Positions 29,594-37,448 of a stretch of 64,000 nt of DNA are shown piece after piece. This stretch comes from Sulfuritalea sp. Lineage in GTDB: Bacteria; Pseudomonadota; Gammaproteobacteria; Burkholderiales; Rhodocyclaceae. Each line of letters starts with the position of its first letter. The stretch's first letter is position 1. Below the pieces are notes generated by a model. That model saw nothing but the letters and a program-made list of their open reading frames with translations. It did not search any database and was not told the origin of the DNA. A program made the position numbers and the translations under genes. The DNA lies in assembly GCA_030247575.1 (NCBI GenBank), contig JAOTRV010000005.1, forward strand, positions 1 to 64,000. The letters are read 5' to 3'.

Positions 29594-30430
29594 ATGGCCG
29601 TCGATCACTACGAAAACTTTCCCGTTGCCTCGATCCTCCTGCCGGCGCCTCTGCGCGAGCCGGTGGCGGCCATCTACGGATTTGCCCGCAGTGCCGATGA
29701 CTTCGCCGACGAAGGAGACCTTTCGCCGCAGCAGCGCCATGCGCTGCTGGCCGGCTACCAGGCCGAACTCGATTCGATCGGGCAGGGCCGGCCGACGCAG
29801 CATCCGGTATTCCTGCGACTGAGGCCGGTGATTGCCCGTTACGACCTGCCGCTGCAACTGTTTCGCGACCTGCTCGACGCCTTCGTGCAGGACATCGGCA
29901 AGGATCGCTACGCCGACTTCGCCGAACTGATGGACTACTGCCGTCGCTCGGCCGATCCGGTCGGCCGCCTGTTGCTGCATCTTTTCGGCCACGCCACGGC
30001 GGAGAACCTGTCCCGCTCGGACGCCATCTGTTCGGCGCTGCAGCTGATCAACCATTGGCAGGATGTCGGCATCGACGCCGCCAAGGGCGCCAACGGCAGG
30101 ATCTACCTGCCGCAGGACGAGATGGCGGCATTTGGCGTCAGCGCAGACGACGTTCTTCGCCGTGTCGCCAGCGTCGACTTCCGGTCTCTGCTGCGCTTTC
30201 AGGTCGACCGCGCCCGCACCCTGATGCTCTCCGGCGCGCCGCTGGGCTGGAGCCTCCCCGGACGCATCGGCCTCGAAATCCGCGCCATCGTGGCCGGCGG
30301 CCTGCGCATTCTGGATAAAATCGAGGCTGCCGACTACGATGTCTTCAAACGACGCCCCATGCTCCAGCCCCTCGACTGGCCATTGATTGCCTGGCGCTCG
30401 CTGGTCCGCCCGCTGGATACCCATCGGTAA
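29594..30430 (+). CDS. hpnC: Squalene biosynthesis protein HpnC (hydroxysqualene synthase)
   Basis: A 278-residue prenyltransferase-fold enzyme. In the HpnCDE route it converts presqualene diphosphate to hydroxysqualene. The first Asp-rich motif is SADDFADEGD and the second region is LINHWQDVGIDAAKG, in place of the DxxxD motif of ordinary phytoene synthases; YLPQDEMAAFGVS also matches the family. The start MAVDHYENFPVASILLP is the usual N-terminus of HpnC. hpnD begins 7 bases after its stop. The pathway feeds hopanoid or other squalene-derived lipids. Confidence 0.92.
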   Translation: MAVDHYENFPVASILLPAPLREPVAAIYGFARSADDFADEGDLSPQQRHALLAGYQAELDSIGQGRPTQHPVFLRLRPVIARYDLPLQLFRDLLDAFVQDIGKDRYADFAELMDYCRRSADPVGRLLLHLFGHATAENLSRSDAICSALQLINHWQDVGIDAAKGANGRIYLPQDEMAAFGVSADDVLRRVASVDFRSLLRFQVDRARTLMLSGAPLGWSLPGRIGLEIRAIVAGGLRILDKIEAADYDVFKRRPMLQPLDWPLIAWRSLVRPLDTHR

Positions 30431-30437
30431 ATTCGCC

Positions 30438-31271
30438 GTGACTCCCGATCAGTATTGCCAGGAACGGGCCGCGCAAAGCGGCTCGAGCTTCTACTACAGT
30501 TTCCTGTTTCTCGAACCCTTGCGCCGCCAGGCGATCACCGCCTTGTATGCCTTCTGCCGCGAAGTCGACGATGTGGTCGACGAATGCCCCGATGCGCTGC
30601 TGGCGCGCGCGAAGCTGGCCTGGTGGCGCGGCGAAATAAGGGCGCTGTATGAAGGCCGTCCGACGCACCCGGTAACGCAGGCGCTGGCGGCGTCGCTGAA
30701 GAGCTTCTCGCTGCCGCAGGAGCAGTTGCTGGAAATCATCGATGGCATGGAAATGGATCTCGACCAGGTCCGCTACGCCGATTTCAAGGCGCTGCACCTG
30801 TATTGCTACCGCGTCGCCAGCGTGGTCGGCCTGCTCGCCGCGGAAATCTTCGGCTACAGCGACCGCCAGACGCTCAAGTACGCCCACGACCTCGGCCTCG
30901 CCTTTCAGTTCACCAACATCATCCGCGACGTCGGTGAAGATGCGCGGCGCGGCCGCATCTACCTGCCGCAGGACGAACTGGCCCGCTTCGGCATCGCCGA
31001 GGACGATCTGGTCGAGGCCCGCTACAGCGACAACTTCCGCCAGCTCATGGCGTTTCAGGTGGAGCGCGCCCGCACCACCTACCGGCAGGCCTTTGCCCAG
31101 CTCCCCGCCGCCGACCGCAAGGCGCAGCGCGCCGGGCTGATCATGGCCGCCATCTACCGGGCCACGCTCGACGAAATCGTGCGCGACGACTACCGCGTGC
31201 TGGATCAGCGCATCTCCCTGCCGCCGCTGCGCAAGCTGTGGCTGGCCGGCAAAACATGGATCAGAGCGTGA
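30438..31271 (+). CDS. hpnD: Presqualene diphosphate synthase HpnD
   Basis: A 277-residue enzyme that joins two farnesyl diphosphates to presqualene diphosphate. It has the two Asp-rich motifs, REVDDVVDE and NIIRDVGEDARRGRIYLPQD, plus YCYRVASVVGLLAAEIFGY, all typical of trans-isoprenyl synthases. I chose the GTG (VTPDQYCQER) because it sits just behind the hpnC stop and matches the family's N-terminus. Its 3' end overlaps the hpnE start by 16 bases, so the three genes form one operon. Confidence 0.93.
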   Translation: MTPDQYCQERAAQSGSSFYYSFLFLEPLRRQAITALYAFCREVDDVVDECPDALLARAKLAWWRGEIRALYEGRPTHPVTQALAASLKSFSLPQEQLLEIIDGMEMDLDQVRYADFKALHLYCYRVASVVGLLAAEIFGYSDRQTLKYAHDLGLAFQFTNIIRDVGEDARRGRIYLPQDELARFGIAEDDLVEARYSDNFRQLMAFQVERARTTYRQAFAQLPAADRKAQRAGLIMAAIYRATLDEIVRDDYRVLDQRISLPPLRKLWLAGKTWIRA

Positions 31272-32632
31272 ACCTTCCCCCCAGCCCCCTTCCCGCGGAA
31301 GGGGGGGACGCTGGTTCAGCCGCTGCCGCGGCTTCCGGGCCGAAATGCGCTCCGCCTTGGGGCAGCCCGGCGGCGGGCAAGATTGCCGTCATCGGCGCCG
31401 GATATGCCGGCATGGCCGCCGCCGTAGAACTCGCCGCCGCAGGGCACCAGGTCGAGGTATTCGAGGCCTCGCGCGTGCTTGGCGGCCGCGCCCGCGCCGT
31501 GCAGATCGAGGGCTTCGGCGTCGACAACGGTCAGCACATCCTGGTCGGCGCCTACACCGAAACCCTGCGCCTGATGCGCGCCGTGGGCGCCGATCCCGAC
31601 GCGTTGCTCCGGCGCACGCCGCTGCGTTTCGAATTCCCCGGCGAATTCCTCATGAGCGCCCCACACCTGCCGGCGCCGCTGCACACCGCCGTTGCCCTGC
31701 TGTTCGCCAAAGGACTCGACTGGCGCGAAAAATGGGCGGCCATCGGCCTCATGCGGGGCCTGCAGGCGAACAAGTTCCGCATCGAGCCGGACCTCACGGT
31801 CACCGCATGGCTGGACAGCAACCAAACGCCGTCCCGCCAGCGTCGACTCCTGTGGGAGCCGCTGTGCATCGCCGCGCTGAACACCCCGGCCGACCGCGCC
31901 TCGGCCCGGGTGCTGGCCAACGTGCTGCGCGACAGCCTCGGCGGCCCGCGCGCCGCCAGCGACATGCTGCTGCCGCAAGTCGATCTCACCGCCCTGTTTC
32001 CGGAACCGGCGGCGGCGTTCGTCGCCGAACGCGGCGGCGCGGTGCACGCCGGGCGTCGCGTCGGCTCGCTCGAACGCGATGGCAACGCATGGCGCATCGA
32101 CGGCGCGGGGCCGTACGCACAGGTCGTCGTCGCCGTCGCGCCCTATCATCTCGGTGGCCTCGTGCCGGAACTGGCATCCGCGGTGGCGCATCTCGACTGG
32201 GAACCCATCGTCACCAGCTACTTCAGCTACGAAGATTGGGTGCGCCTGCCGCAAGCCATGCTGGGCGTGGACGCCGGGCTCGCGCAATGGCTGTTCGACC
32301 GCGGCGCCTTGTGCGGGCAATACGGCCTGATCGCCGCCGTGATCAGCGCGCGCGGCCGCCATCTGGATCTGCCGACGGAGGAACTCGAACGCGGCATCCA
32401 CCGGGAAATCGCCCGCCTCGTGCCCGATCTGCCCGAACCGCTGTCCGTGCAAACCATCACCGAAAAGCGGGCCACCTTCGCCTGCGTGCCCAACCTGCGC
32501 CGGCCGCCCGCGCGAACCGGCCTGCCCGGCCTGTGGCTGGCGGGAGACTATGTCGCCGGCGACTACCCGGCGACGCTCGAAGGCGCGGTCAGGAGCGGCG
32601 TCGCCGCCGCCAGGCAGATACTTGCCGCTTGA
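31256..32632 (+). CDS. hpnE: Hydroxysqualene dehydroxylase HpnE with repeat-derived N-terminus
   Basis: A 458-residue FAD enzyme that reduces hydroxysqualene to squalene. The dinucleotide fold begins at about residue 48 (KIAVIGAGYAGMAAAVELAA), followed by LGGRA and the C-terminal FAD motif LWLAGDYVAGDYPATLEGAV. HpnE proteins normally begin almost directly at that fold. Here some 45 residues of Pro/Ala/Gly-rich sequence precede it, encoded by a repeat that also occurs between moaE and moaD. A later start inside the repeat is possible but no good ATG exists. Codons near 31827 hold a further 23-bp repeat, antisense to the gene. Confidence 0.9.
   Translation: MDQSVNLPPSPLPAEGGDAGSAAAAASGPKCAPPWGSPAAGKIAVIGAGYAGMAAAVELAAAGHQVEVFEASRVLGGRARAVQIEGFGVDNGQHILVGAYTETLRLMRAVGADPDALLRRTPLRFEFPGEFLMSAPHLPAPLHTAVALLFAKGLDWREKWAAIGLMRGLQANKFRIEPDLTVTAWLDSNQTPSRQRRLLWEPLCIAALNTPADRASARVLANVLRDSLGGPRAASDMLLPQVDLTALFPEPAAAFVAERGGAVHAGRRVGSLERDGNAWRIDGAGPYAQVVVAVAPYHLGGLVPELASAVAHLDWEPIVTSYFSYEDWVRLPQAMLGVDAGLAQWLFDRGALCGQYGLIAAVISARGRHLDLPTEELERGIHREIARLVPDLPEPLSVQTITEKRATFACVPNLRRPPARTGLPGLWLAGDYVAGDYPATLEGAVRSGVAAARQILAA
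31273..31375 (+). repeat. Intergenic-type repeat inside the hpnE 5' end
   Basis: A CCTTCCCCCCAGCCCCCT arm with a matching G-run, followed by a GACG-GTTC-GCCGCTGC-CGGCT pattern. The same order occurs at 60260-60365, so this is a dispersed repeat now read as protein. Confidence 0.55.
31827..31849 (-). repeat. 23-bp dispersed repeat, copy 4 (inside hpnE, antisense)
   Basis: The minus strand reads GAGTCGACGC, T, GGCG, GG, ACGGCG. Sense reading gives QTPSRQRRL in HpnE. Confidence 0.7.
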
Positions 32633-32642
32633 GCTGGCAGGC

Positions 32643-33332
32643 TCAGACTTCGAGCCGCCCCGCGGACAGCCGCAGCGTGCGTCCGCAGCGATGCGCCAAC
32701 GCCTCGTCATGGGTCACCAGAATCAGCGTGGTGCCGGCCTCGGCATTCATGGCGAACATCAGGTCGATGACCTGCGCCCCGGTAGCGGCATCGAGATTGC
32801 CGGTCGGCTCGTCCGCCAGCAGGAGCTGCGGCCGCATGGCGAAGGCGCGCGCCAGCGCCACGCGCTGCTGCTCGCCGCCGGAAAGGTGCTTCGGGTAATG
32901 CCCCAGCCGCGCGCCGAGACCGACGCGATCCAGCATCGCCTCCGCCGTGGCGCGCGCATCGGGCCGCCCGGCCAGCTCCAGCGGCAGCATGGTGTTCTCC
33001 AGCGCCGTCAGCGCCGGCAGCAACTGAAAGGACTGGAAAACGAAGCCGAGCAGCCGGCCACGCAGCGCGGCGCGCGCATCTTCGTCCAGACTGCCGAGAT
33101 CCTGTCCGCCCAGGCGCACGGCGCCCGACGACGGCAGATCGAGGCCGGCCATCAATCCGAGCAGCGTCGACTTGCCCGAGCCGGAGGCGCCGACGATGGC
33201 GACCGCCTCGCCGGACGTCACGGCAAAGGAAATCTCGTGCAGAATCGTGAGCATGCCGTCGCCGCTGGGCACGATCTTGCCTAATGCCGCCACCTCGATG
33301 ACCGTGTCTGTCGTCAGACCATTTTCAATCAT
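32643..33332 (-). CDS. YbbA-like ABC transporter ATP-binding protein
   Basis: A 229-residue ATPase of the LolD/MacB/YbbA class. It has Walker A GASGSGKST, Q-loop FVFQSFQLLPALTALEN, signature [15 protein letters not shown], Walker B LLLADEPTGNLD and LVTHDEALA. The divergent partner is tesA, as for ybbA and tesA in enterobacteria. The usual large permease YbbP does not follow; instead its stop is 10 bases from the convergent hpnE. The ATG at 33332 overlaps the tesA ATG on the other strand by two bases (CATG). Confidence 0.9.
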   Translation of the reverse strand: MIENGLTTDTVIEVAALGKIVPSGDGMLTILHEISFAVTSGEAVAIVGASGSGKSTLLGLMAGLDLPSSGAVRLGGQDLGSLDEDARAALRGRLLGFVFQSFQLLPALTALENTMLPLELAGRPDARATAEAMLDRVGLGARLGHYPKHLSGGEQQRVALARAFAMRPQLLLADEPTGNLDAATGAQVIDLMFAMNAEAGTTLILVTHDEALAHRCGRTLRLSAGRLEV

Positions 33333-33945
33333 GTTCAAGAAACTTGCCTCCTGCCTGTTGATCCTGCTTTTCGGCAGCTTACCTGCCCTTGCGGCAGAAA
33401 AGCGCATTCTGGTCTATGGCGACAGCCTTTCCGCCGGTTTCGGCATTGCCGTCGCCCAGAGCTGGCCGGCTCTCCTCGGACAGCGCCTGCAGACGAACGG
33501 TTCCGGATTCAGCGTGACGAATGCCAGCATCAGCGGTGAAACCACGGCGGGCGGGCGGGCACGTCTTGGCGCCGCGCTGGCCCAGTTCAAGCCGCACATC
33601 GTGATTCTCGCACTGGGTGCCAACGACGGCCTGCGCGGCCTGCCGGTGGCGGCCATGAAGGACAATCTCGCCGCGATGCTGAAACTGGCGAAGCAGCGCG
33701 GCGCGCGGGTGCTGCTGGTCGGCATGCATCTGCCCCCCAATTACGGACAGAAATACACGCAGGAATTCGATGCCGCCTTCCGCGATCTCGCCCGGCGCGA
33801 GAAAGTCGCCCTGCTGCCCTTCCTGCTCGAACCGATCGCCCTCGACCAGGGCGCCTACCAGGCGGACGGCCTGCATCCCACCGCGGCGGCACAGCCAAGG
33901 ATTCTCGATCACGTCTGGGCTGCGCTCAAGCCGCTGCTCTCCTGA
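33331..33945 (+). CDS. tesA: Acyl-CoA thioesterase I / arylesterase (TesA)
   Basis: A 204-residue GDSL-family esterase and lysophospholipase exported to the periplasm. A signal peptide (about 1-23, LASCLLILLFGSLPALAA) is followed by block I YGDSLSAGFG with the nucleophilic Ser, block III LGANDGLRG and block V DGLHPTAAAQ with the catalytic Asp and His. It cleaves acyl esters and thioesters. It is divergent from the ybbA-like gene through overlapping start codons and is followed by selU after 4 bases. Confidence 0.94.
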   Translation: MFKKLASCLLILLFGSLPALAAEKRILVYGDSLSAGFGIAVAQSWPALLGQRLQTNGSGFSVTNASISGETTAGGRARLGAALAQFKPHIVILALGANDGLRGLPVAAMKDNLAAMLKLAKQRGARVLLVGMHLPPNYGQKYTQEFDAAFRDLARREKVALLPFLLEPIALDQGAYQADGLHPTAAAQPRILDHVWAALKPLLS

Positions 33946-33949
33946 ACGC

Positions 33950-35011
33950 ATGTCCGAAAAGCTTCCCAAGGGCGTGGCGACGGTAGCCCGGCTCGCCGAA
34001 TTCGACGCCGTCATCGACGCCCGCTCGCCGGCCGAGTTCGCCGAAGACCACCTGCCCGGCGCGACCAGCATGCCGGTGCTGAACGACGAGGAACGCGCGC
34101 GGGTCGGAACGCTCTACAAGCAGGTCTCGGTGTTCGAAGCGAAGAAGCTCGGCGCCGCGCTGGTCTCGAAAAACATCGCGCGCCACATCGAACAGCACCT
34201 GCTCGACAAACCGAAGAACTGGCGGCCGCTGGTGTATTGCTGGCGCGGCGGCCAGCGCAGCGGCGCCTTCACCCATATCCTGCGCGAGATCGGCTGGGAT
34301 GCGCATCGCATCCAGGGCGGCTACAAGAGCTGGCGCCACCACGTCATCGAGCAACTCGCCCTGCTGCCGCCGCGGGCGAAATTCCGCGTCGTCACCGGCG
34401 CCACCGGCAGCGGCAAGAGCCGCCTGCTGGAAGCCCTGGCGGCACGCGGGGGGCAGATATTGCATCTCGAAGAACTGGCAGCCCACAAGGGATCGGTGCT
34501 CGGCAACCTGCCCGGCCAGCCGCAGCCGGCGCAGAAGGGCTTCGAGTCGCAACTGCTGGCGGCGCTGTCCGCAGTCGACCTCGACCGCCCCGTGTTCGTC
34601 GAGGCCGAGAGCCGCAAGATCGGCCGCCTGCAGGTTCCCGATGCGCTGCTCGACGCGATCCGCGGCGCGCCCGGGCTGCGCATCGAAGCTTCGCTCGAGG
34701 CCCGGGTCGAATTCCTCCTGCGCGATTACGACTATGCGATCGCCGATCCGGCATGGCTGATCGAAAGGCTGGAGCATCTCAAGGGCCTGCAAAGCAACGA
34801 GACGCTCGATCGCTGGCGCGCGCTGATCGCGGCGCGGGATTTTCACGGCCTGGTGGCAGAACTGCTGACGCTGCATTACGACCCGCTCTACCAGCGTTCG
34901 CAGGCGTCGAACTACAACTCCTTCGAGGCCGCGACACGCTACGCCACGGATCGGCTCGATGCGGCCGCGCTCGACCGGCTGGCGGCGGAAATCCTCGCTA
35001 CATCTGCCTGA
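33950..35011 (+). CDS. selU: tRNA 2-selenouridine synthase (SelU/MnmH)
   Basis: A 353-residue enzyme that replaces sulfur by selenium in 2-thiouridine at the wobble position of tRNAs. The N-terminal rhodanese domain has VIDARSPAEFAEDHLPGA and the active Cys97 in VYCWRGGQRSG. The C-domain has a P-loop, GATGSGKS (about 144-151). Selenium donor genes (selD) are not in the window. It starts 4 bases after tesA and overlaps the convergent response-regulator gene by 14 bases. Confidence 0.95.
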   Translation: MSEKLPKGVATVARLAEFDAVIDARSPAEFAEDHLPGATSMPVLNDEERARVGTLYKQVSVFEAKKLGAALVSKNIARHIEQHLLDKPKNWRPLVYCWRGGQRSGAFTHILREIGWDAHRIQGGYKSWRHHVIEQLALLPPRAKFRVVTGATGSGKSRLLEALAARGGQILHLEELAAHKGSVLGNLPGQPQPAQKGFESQLLAALSAVDLDRPVFVEAESRKIGRLQVPDALLDAIRGAPGLRIEASLEARVEFLLRDYDYAIADPAWLIERLEHLKGLQSNETLDRWRALIAARDFHGLVAELLTLHYDPLYQRSQASNYNSFEAATRYATDRLDAAALDRLAAEILATSA

Positions 35012-35756
35012 ACAGATGCGCGTGGCCGCGGCTGACGGCCACGGCCTCGGCACGGTCCCTCAATTTCAGCGTAACCCGGCCGAACGCATCATGGCCCGCC
35101 GAAACCACCTGCCGCACATTCACCAGCGTACCGCGATGCACTTGCCAGAACTGCTCGGGATCGAGCTGTTCCAGCAGCTCCTTGATCGGCGTGCGGATCA
35201 GCAGCTCGGCGTCGCGCGTGAACACCGCCGTGTATTTGTCGGCCGCCTGGAAGTAGCAGATCTCGTCGGTCGCCACCAGCCGAACGTCATTGCCGACGGA
35301 GGCGCGTACCCAGCGCAGATGCCCGGCGACCTTCGGCAGCAAGGCCTGCAAGCGCCGCAGAAGATCATCGGACTGCGCGCCGGCCGGAGCCGGCGGCGCC
35401 CGTTGCAGGCGTTCGATGGCCGTCGCCAGCCGGTCGTCGGCGACGGGCTTGAGCAGGTAGCCCACCGCTTCACGTTCGAAGGCCTGCACCGCAAATTCGT
35501 CGTAGGCGGTGACGAAGACCACGCGGCACGCCGCACGAACCTCCGGTGCCAGCGCCTGCACGACCTCCAGACCCGACAGGCCCGGCATGCGAATGTCGAG
35601 AAAAGCGATGTCCGGCCGCAGGTCCTCTATCATGTCGCGCGCTTCGATGCCGTTGCCCGCCACCCCCGCAATCTCGAGCTGCGGCCACAATTCGACCAGC
35701 CGCGCCGTGAGATGCCTTGCCAGCAGCGGCTCGTCGTCCGCGATGATCGCCTTCAT
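34998..35756 (-). CDS. LytTR-family response regulator
   Basis: A 252-residue DNA-binding regulator. The receiver has the acidic pair ADDEP, the phospho-acceptor Asp in IAFLDIRMPG, the Thr in FVTAYDEFA and Lys in LLKPV. The C-terminal LytTR domain (about 155-250) has EICYFQAADKYTAVF, WQVHRGTLVNVRQV and LKLRDRAEAVAVSR. It pairs with the histidine kinase upstream (4-bp overlap). This AlgR/LytR-like class often controls envelope or surface genes; no target is evident here. Confidence 0.93.
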   Translation of the reverse strand: MKAIIADDEPLLARHLTARLVELWPQLEIAGVAGNGIEARDMIEDLRPDIAFLDIRMPGLSGLEVVQALAPEVRAACRVVFVTAYDEFAVQAFEREAVGYLLKPVADDRLATAIERLQRAPPAPAGAQSDDLLRRLQALLPKVAGHLRWVRASVGNDVRLVATDEICYFQAADKYTAVFTRDAELLIRTPIKELLEQLDPEQFWQVHRGTLVNVRQVVSAGHDAFGRVTLKLRDRAEAVAVSRGHAHLFRQM

Positions 35757-36748
35757 GCCGGCACCCCGAGGGGCAGGCTCATCGTCGCCGTCACGCCGGC
35801 GTCTACTCCCGGGCTCAGTTCGAGGCTCGCTGACGCCCCGTAGAGCGCCGCGAGACGGGCCCGAATGTTGGCGACGCCGACGCCCTCACCCGGCGCAGCG
35901 GCAAATCCGAGCCCGTCGTCGGCGACGGAAATCCGCAGCCGGTGTCCCTGCCTGCAGGCGGACACCGTGATCTTGCCGCCGGCGACCTTCGGCTCCAGCC
36001 CGTGGCGAATCGCGTTTTCCACCAGCGGCTGCAGCAACATGGGCGGGAAGGCCTCGGCGAGCAGATCCGGCGCAATCTCGAAGGCATAGGCCAGACGCTC
36101 GCCCATGCGAATCCCGAGCACGTCGAGATAGGCGGTGAGCAGGGCCACTTCGTCACCCAGCGTGCCGCCTTCGGCGCGCGTGCGTGCCAGGCTGGAGCGC
36201 AAATAGCGAATCAGCGCATCCAGCAAGCGGCCTGCCAGCTTCGGGTCCGCCTCGATCAGGGCCGCGACGTTGGCCAGCGAATTGAACAGAAAGTGGGGCT
36301 CGATCTGCGCCTGGAGCATGCGCAACTGCGCGGCCAGGCTTTGCTTCTCGGCTTCCAGCCGCGCCAGTTCGCGCGCCCGCAAATCGCTCTCGAGTTGGGC
36401 GTTGCGCTGTCGCAACCAGAAAAATCCGGCGGCGATGGTGCCGAAGACCAGCCCGATCAACAAGGCCTGGGTTTCATGCGAGCCATCGGGCGACGCGCCG
36501 ATCCCGGTCAGCAGCCGGCCCAGCACGCCGCCGGCCAGCGCACCGGCGACCACGGCCCCGCCCACGCCGACGCCGCGCAGCGCTCCGTTCAAGGGCAGCC
36601 ACAGCACCAACTGGATCAGCGCCAGAATGCTCAGGCCCACACACTGCGAGAACACCAGGTTGATGGCGAAGCCGCCGCCGAACCCGAGCGCGGTAAGAAA
36701 GCCCGCGATCAGCGTGTTGAAGACGACGGTGGCGATCAGCGATCTCAT
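35753..36748 (-). CDS. LytS-type sensor histidine kinase
   Basis: A 331-residue membrane kinase. The N-terminal 130 residues have several hydrophobic segments (FLTALGFGGGFAINLVFS, ILALIQLVLWLPLN, VVAGALAGGVLG) and act as the sensor. A linker helix leads to QIEPHFLFNSLANVAALI with the phospho-His, and to the ATPase motifs VENAIRHGLEP and DDGLGF. It partners the LytTR regulator. The C-terminal PGVDAGVTATM is encoded by a 23-bp dispersed repeat, right after the last ATPase strand. Confidence 0.92.
   Translation of the reverse strand: MRSLIATVVFNTLIAGFLTALGFGGGFAINLVFSQCVGLSILALIQLVLWLPLNGALRGVGVGGAVVAGALAGGVLGRLLTGIGASPDGSHETQALLIGLVFGTIAAGFFWLRQRNAQLESDLRARELARLEAEKQSLAAQLRMLQAQIEPHFLFNSLANVAALIEADPKLAGRLLDALIRYLRSSLARTRAEGGTLGDEVALLTAYLDVLGIRMGERLAYAFEIAPDLLAEAFPPMLLQPLVENAIRHGLEPKVAGGKITVSACRQGHRLRISVADDGLGFAAAPGEGVGVANIRARLAALYGASASLELSPGVDAGVTATMSLPLGVPA
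35786..35808 (-). repeat. 23-bp dispersed repeat, copy 5 (inside histidine kinase gene)
   Basis: The minus strand reads GAGTAGACGC, C, GGCG, TG, ACGGCG and encodes VDAGVTA close to the C-terminus of the kinase. Confidence 0.75.
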
Positions 36749-36845
36749 CGGCGGATTATTCCACGCCGCGCCGGCAAGCCGCCATCCGGCTTGCGACAGG
36801 ATGCCGGAACGGCGGCGCGAACGGCGGCCGGAGCCGACGAACGGC

Positions 36846-37400
36846 TTACGGCAGCACCGGCTCCCGGCGCCGGGTCGCGCACAGGCGCTGCATCACTGCC
36901 GGACGCGGGACAGCGACTGTTCCCTGCTCGAAGGCCACCACCGTCAAGTGCGGCCTGACCATATCCAGCAATTCGTCCGGCCGCAGCAGGAAAGCCGGAT
37001 TGGAGGGCTTGCCGAAGCGCTCGTTGCCGGCCATGAAGGTTTCATAGATCAGGACGCCGTCCGCGTCCAACGCGTCGAGCAGTACCGGCAGCAACGGCCG
37101 ATACAGGTAATTGGTGACCACGATTGCGTCGAACTGGCGCCCAGGGTACGGCCAGGGCTCGCCTTCGAGATCGGCCACCCGCGTCACGATGCCCGGAGTC
37201 CGGGCCGCAATTGCGGCCAACGCCGCGGCATCGCGGTCGACCGCCTCGACCCGGCAGCCGCATTGCGCCAGCAGCAGGGAATGCCGGCCCTGACCGCAGG
37301 CGAGGTCCAGAACCGAGCCGCCCGCCTTGATCAAGGGCAGGAAACGCTGCACCCATCGTGATGTTGTTCCGCTCATTTCGAATGACATGTCGGGTATCAT
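36846..37400 (-). CDS. Class I SAM-dependent methyltransferase
   Basis: A small (184-residue) cytoplasmic methyltransferase. Motif I is VLDLACGQGRHSLLLA; the acidic end of the second strand is EAVDRD; motif IV is FDAIVVTNYLYR; then GVLIYETFMAGNE. The substrate is unknown; the fold resembles TehB-like and related small enzymes. The ATGs at 37400, 37388 and 37376 are all possible and none has a clear ribosome-binding site. It is divergent from the cyclase gene. Confidence 0.85.
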   Translation of the reverse strand: MIPDMSFEMSGTTSRWVQRFLPLIKAGGSVLDLACGQGRHSLLLAQCGCRVEAVDRDAAALAAIAARTPGIVTRVADLEGEPWPYPGRQFDAIVVTNYLYRPLLPVLLDALDADGVLIYETFMAGNERFGKPSNPAFLLRPDELLDMVRPHLTVVAFEQGTVAVPRPAVMQRLCATRRREPVLP

Positions 37401-37448
37401 TTTGCGTCTAAACCAAGCCGGAAGCCGTTTCCCGACGCTTTATACCCG

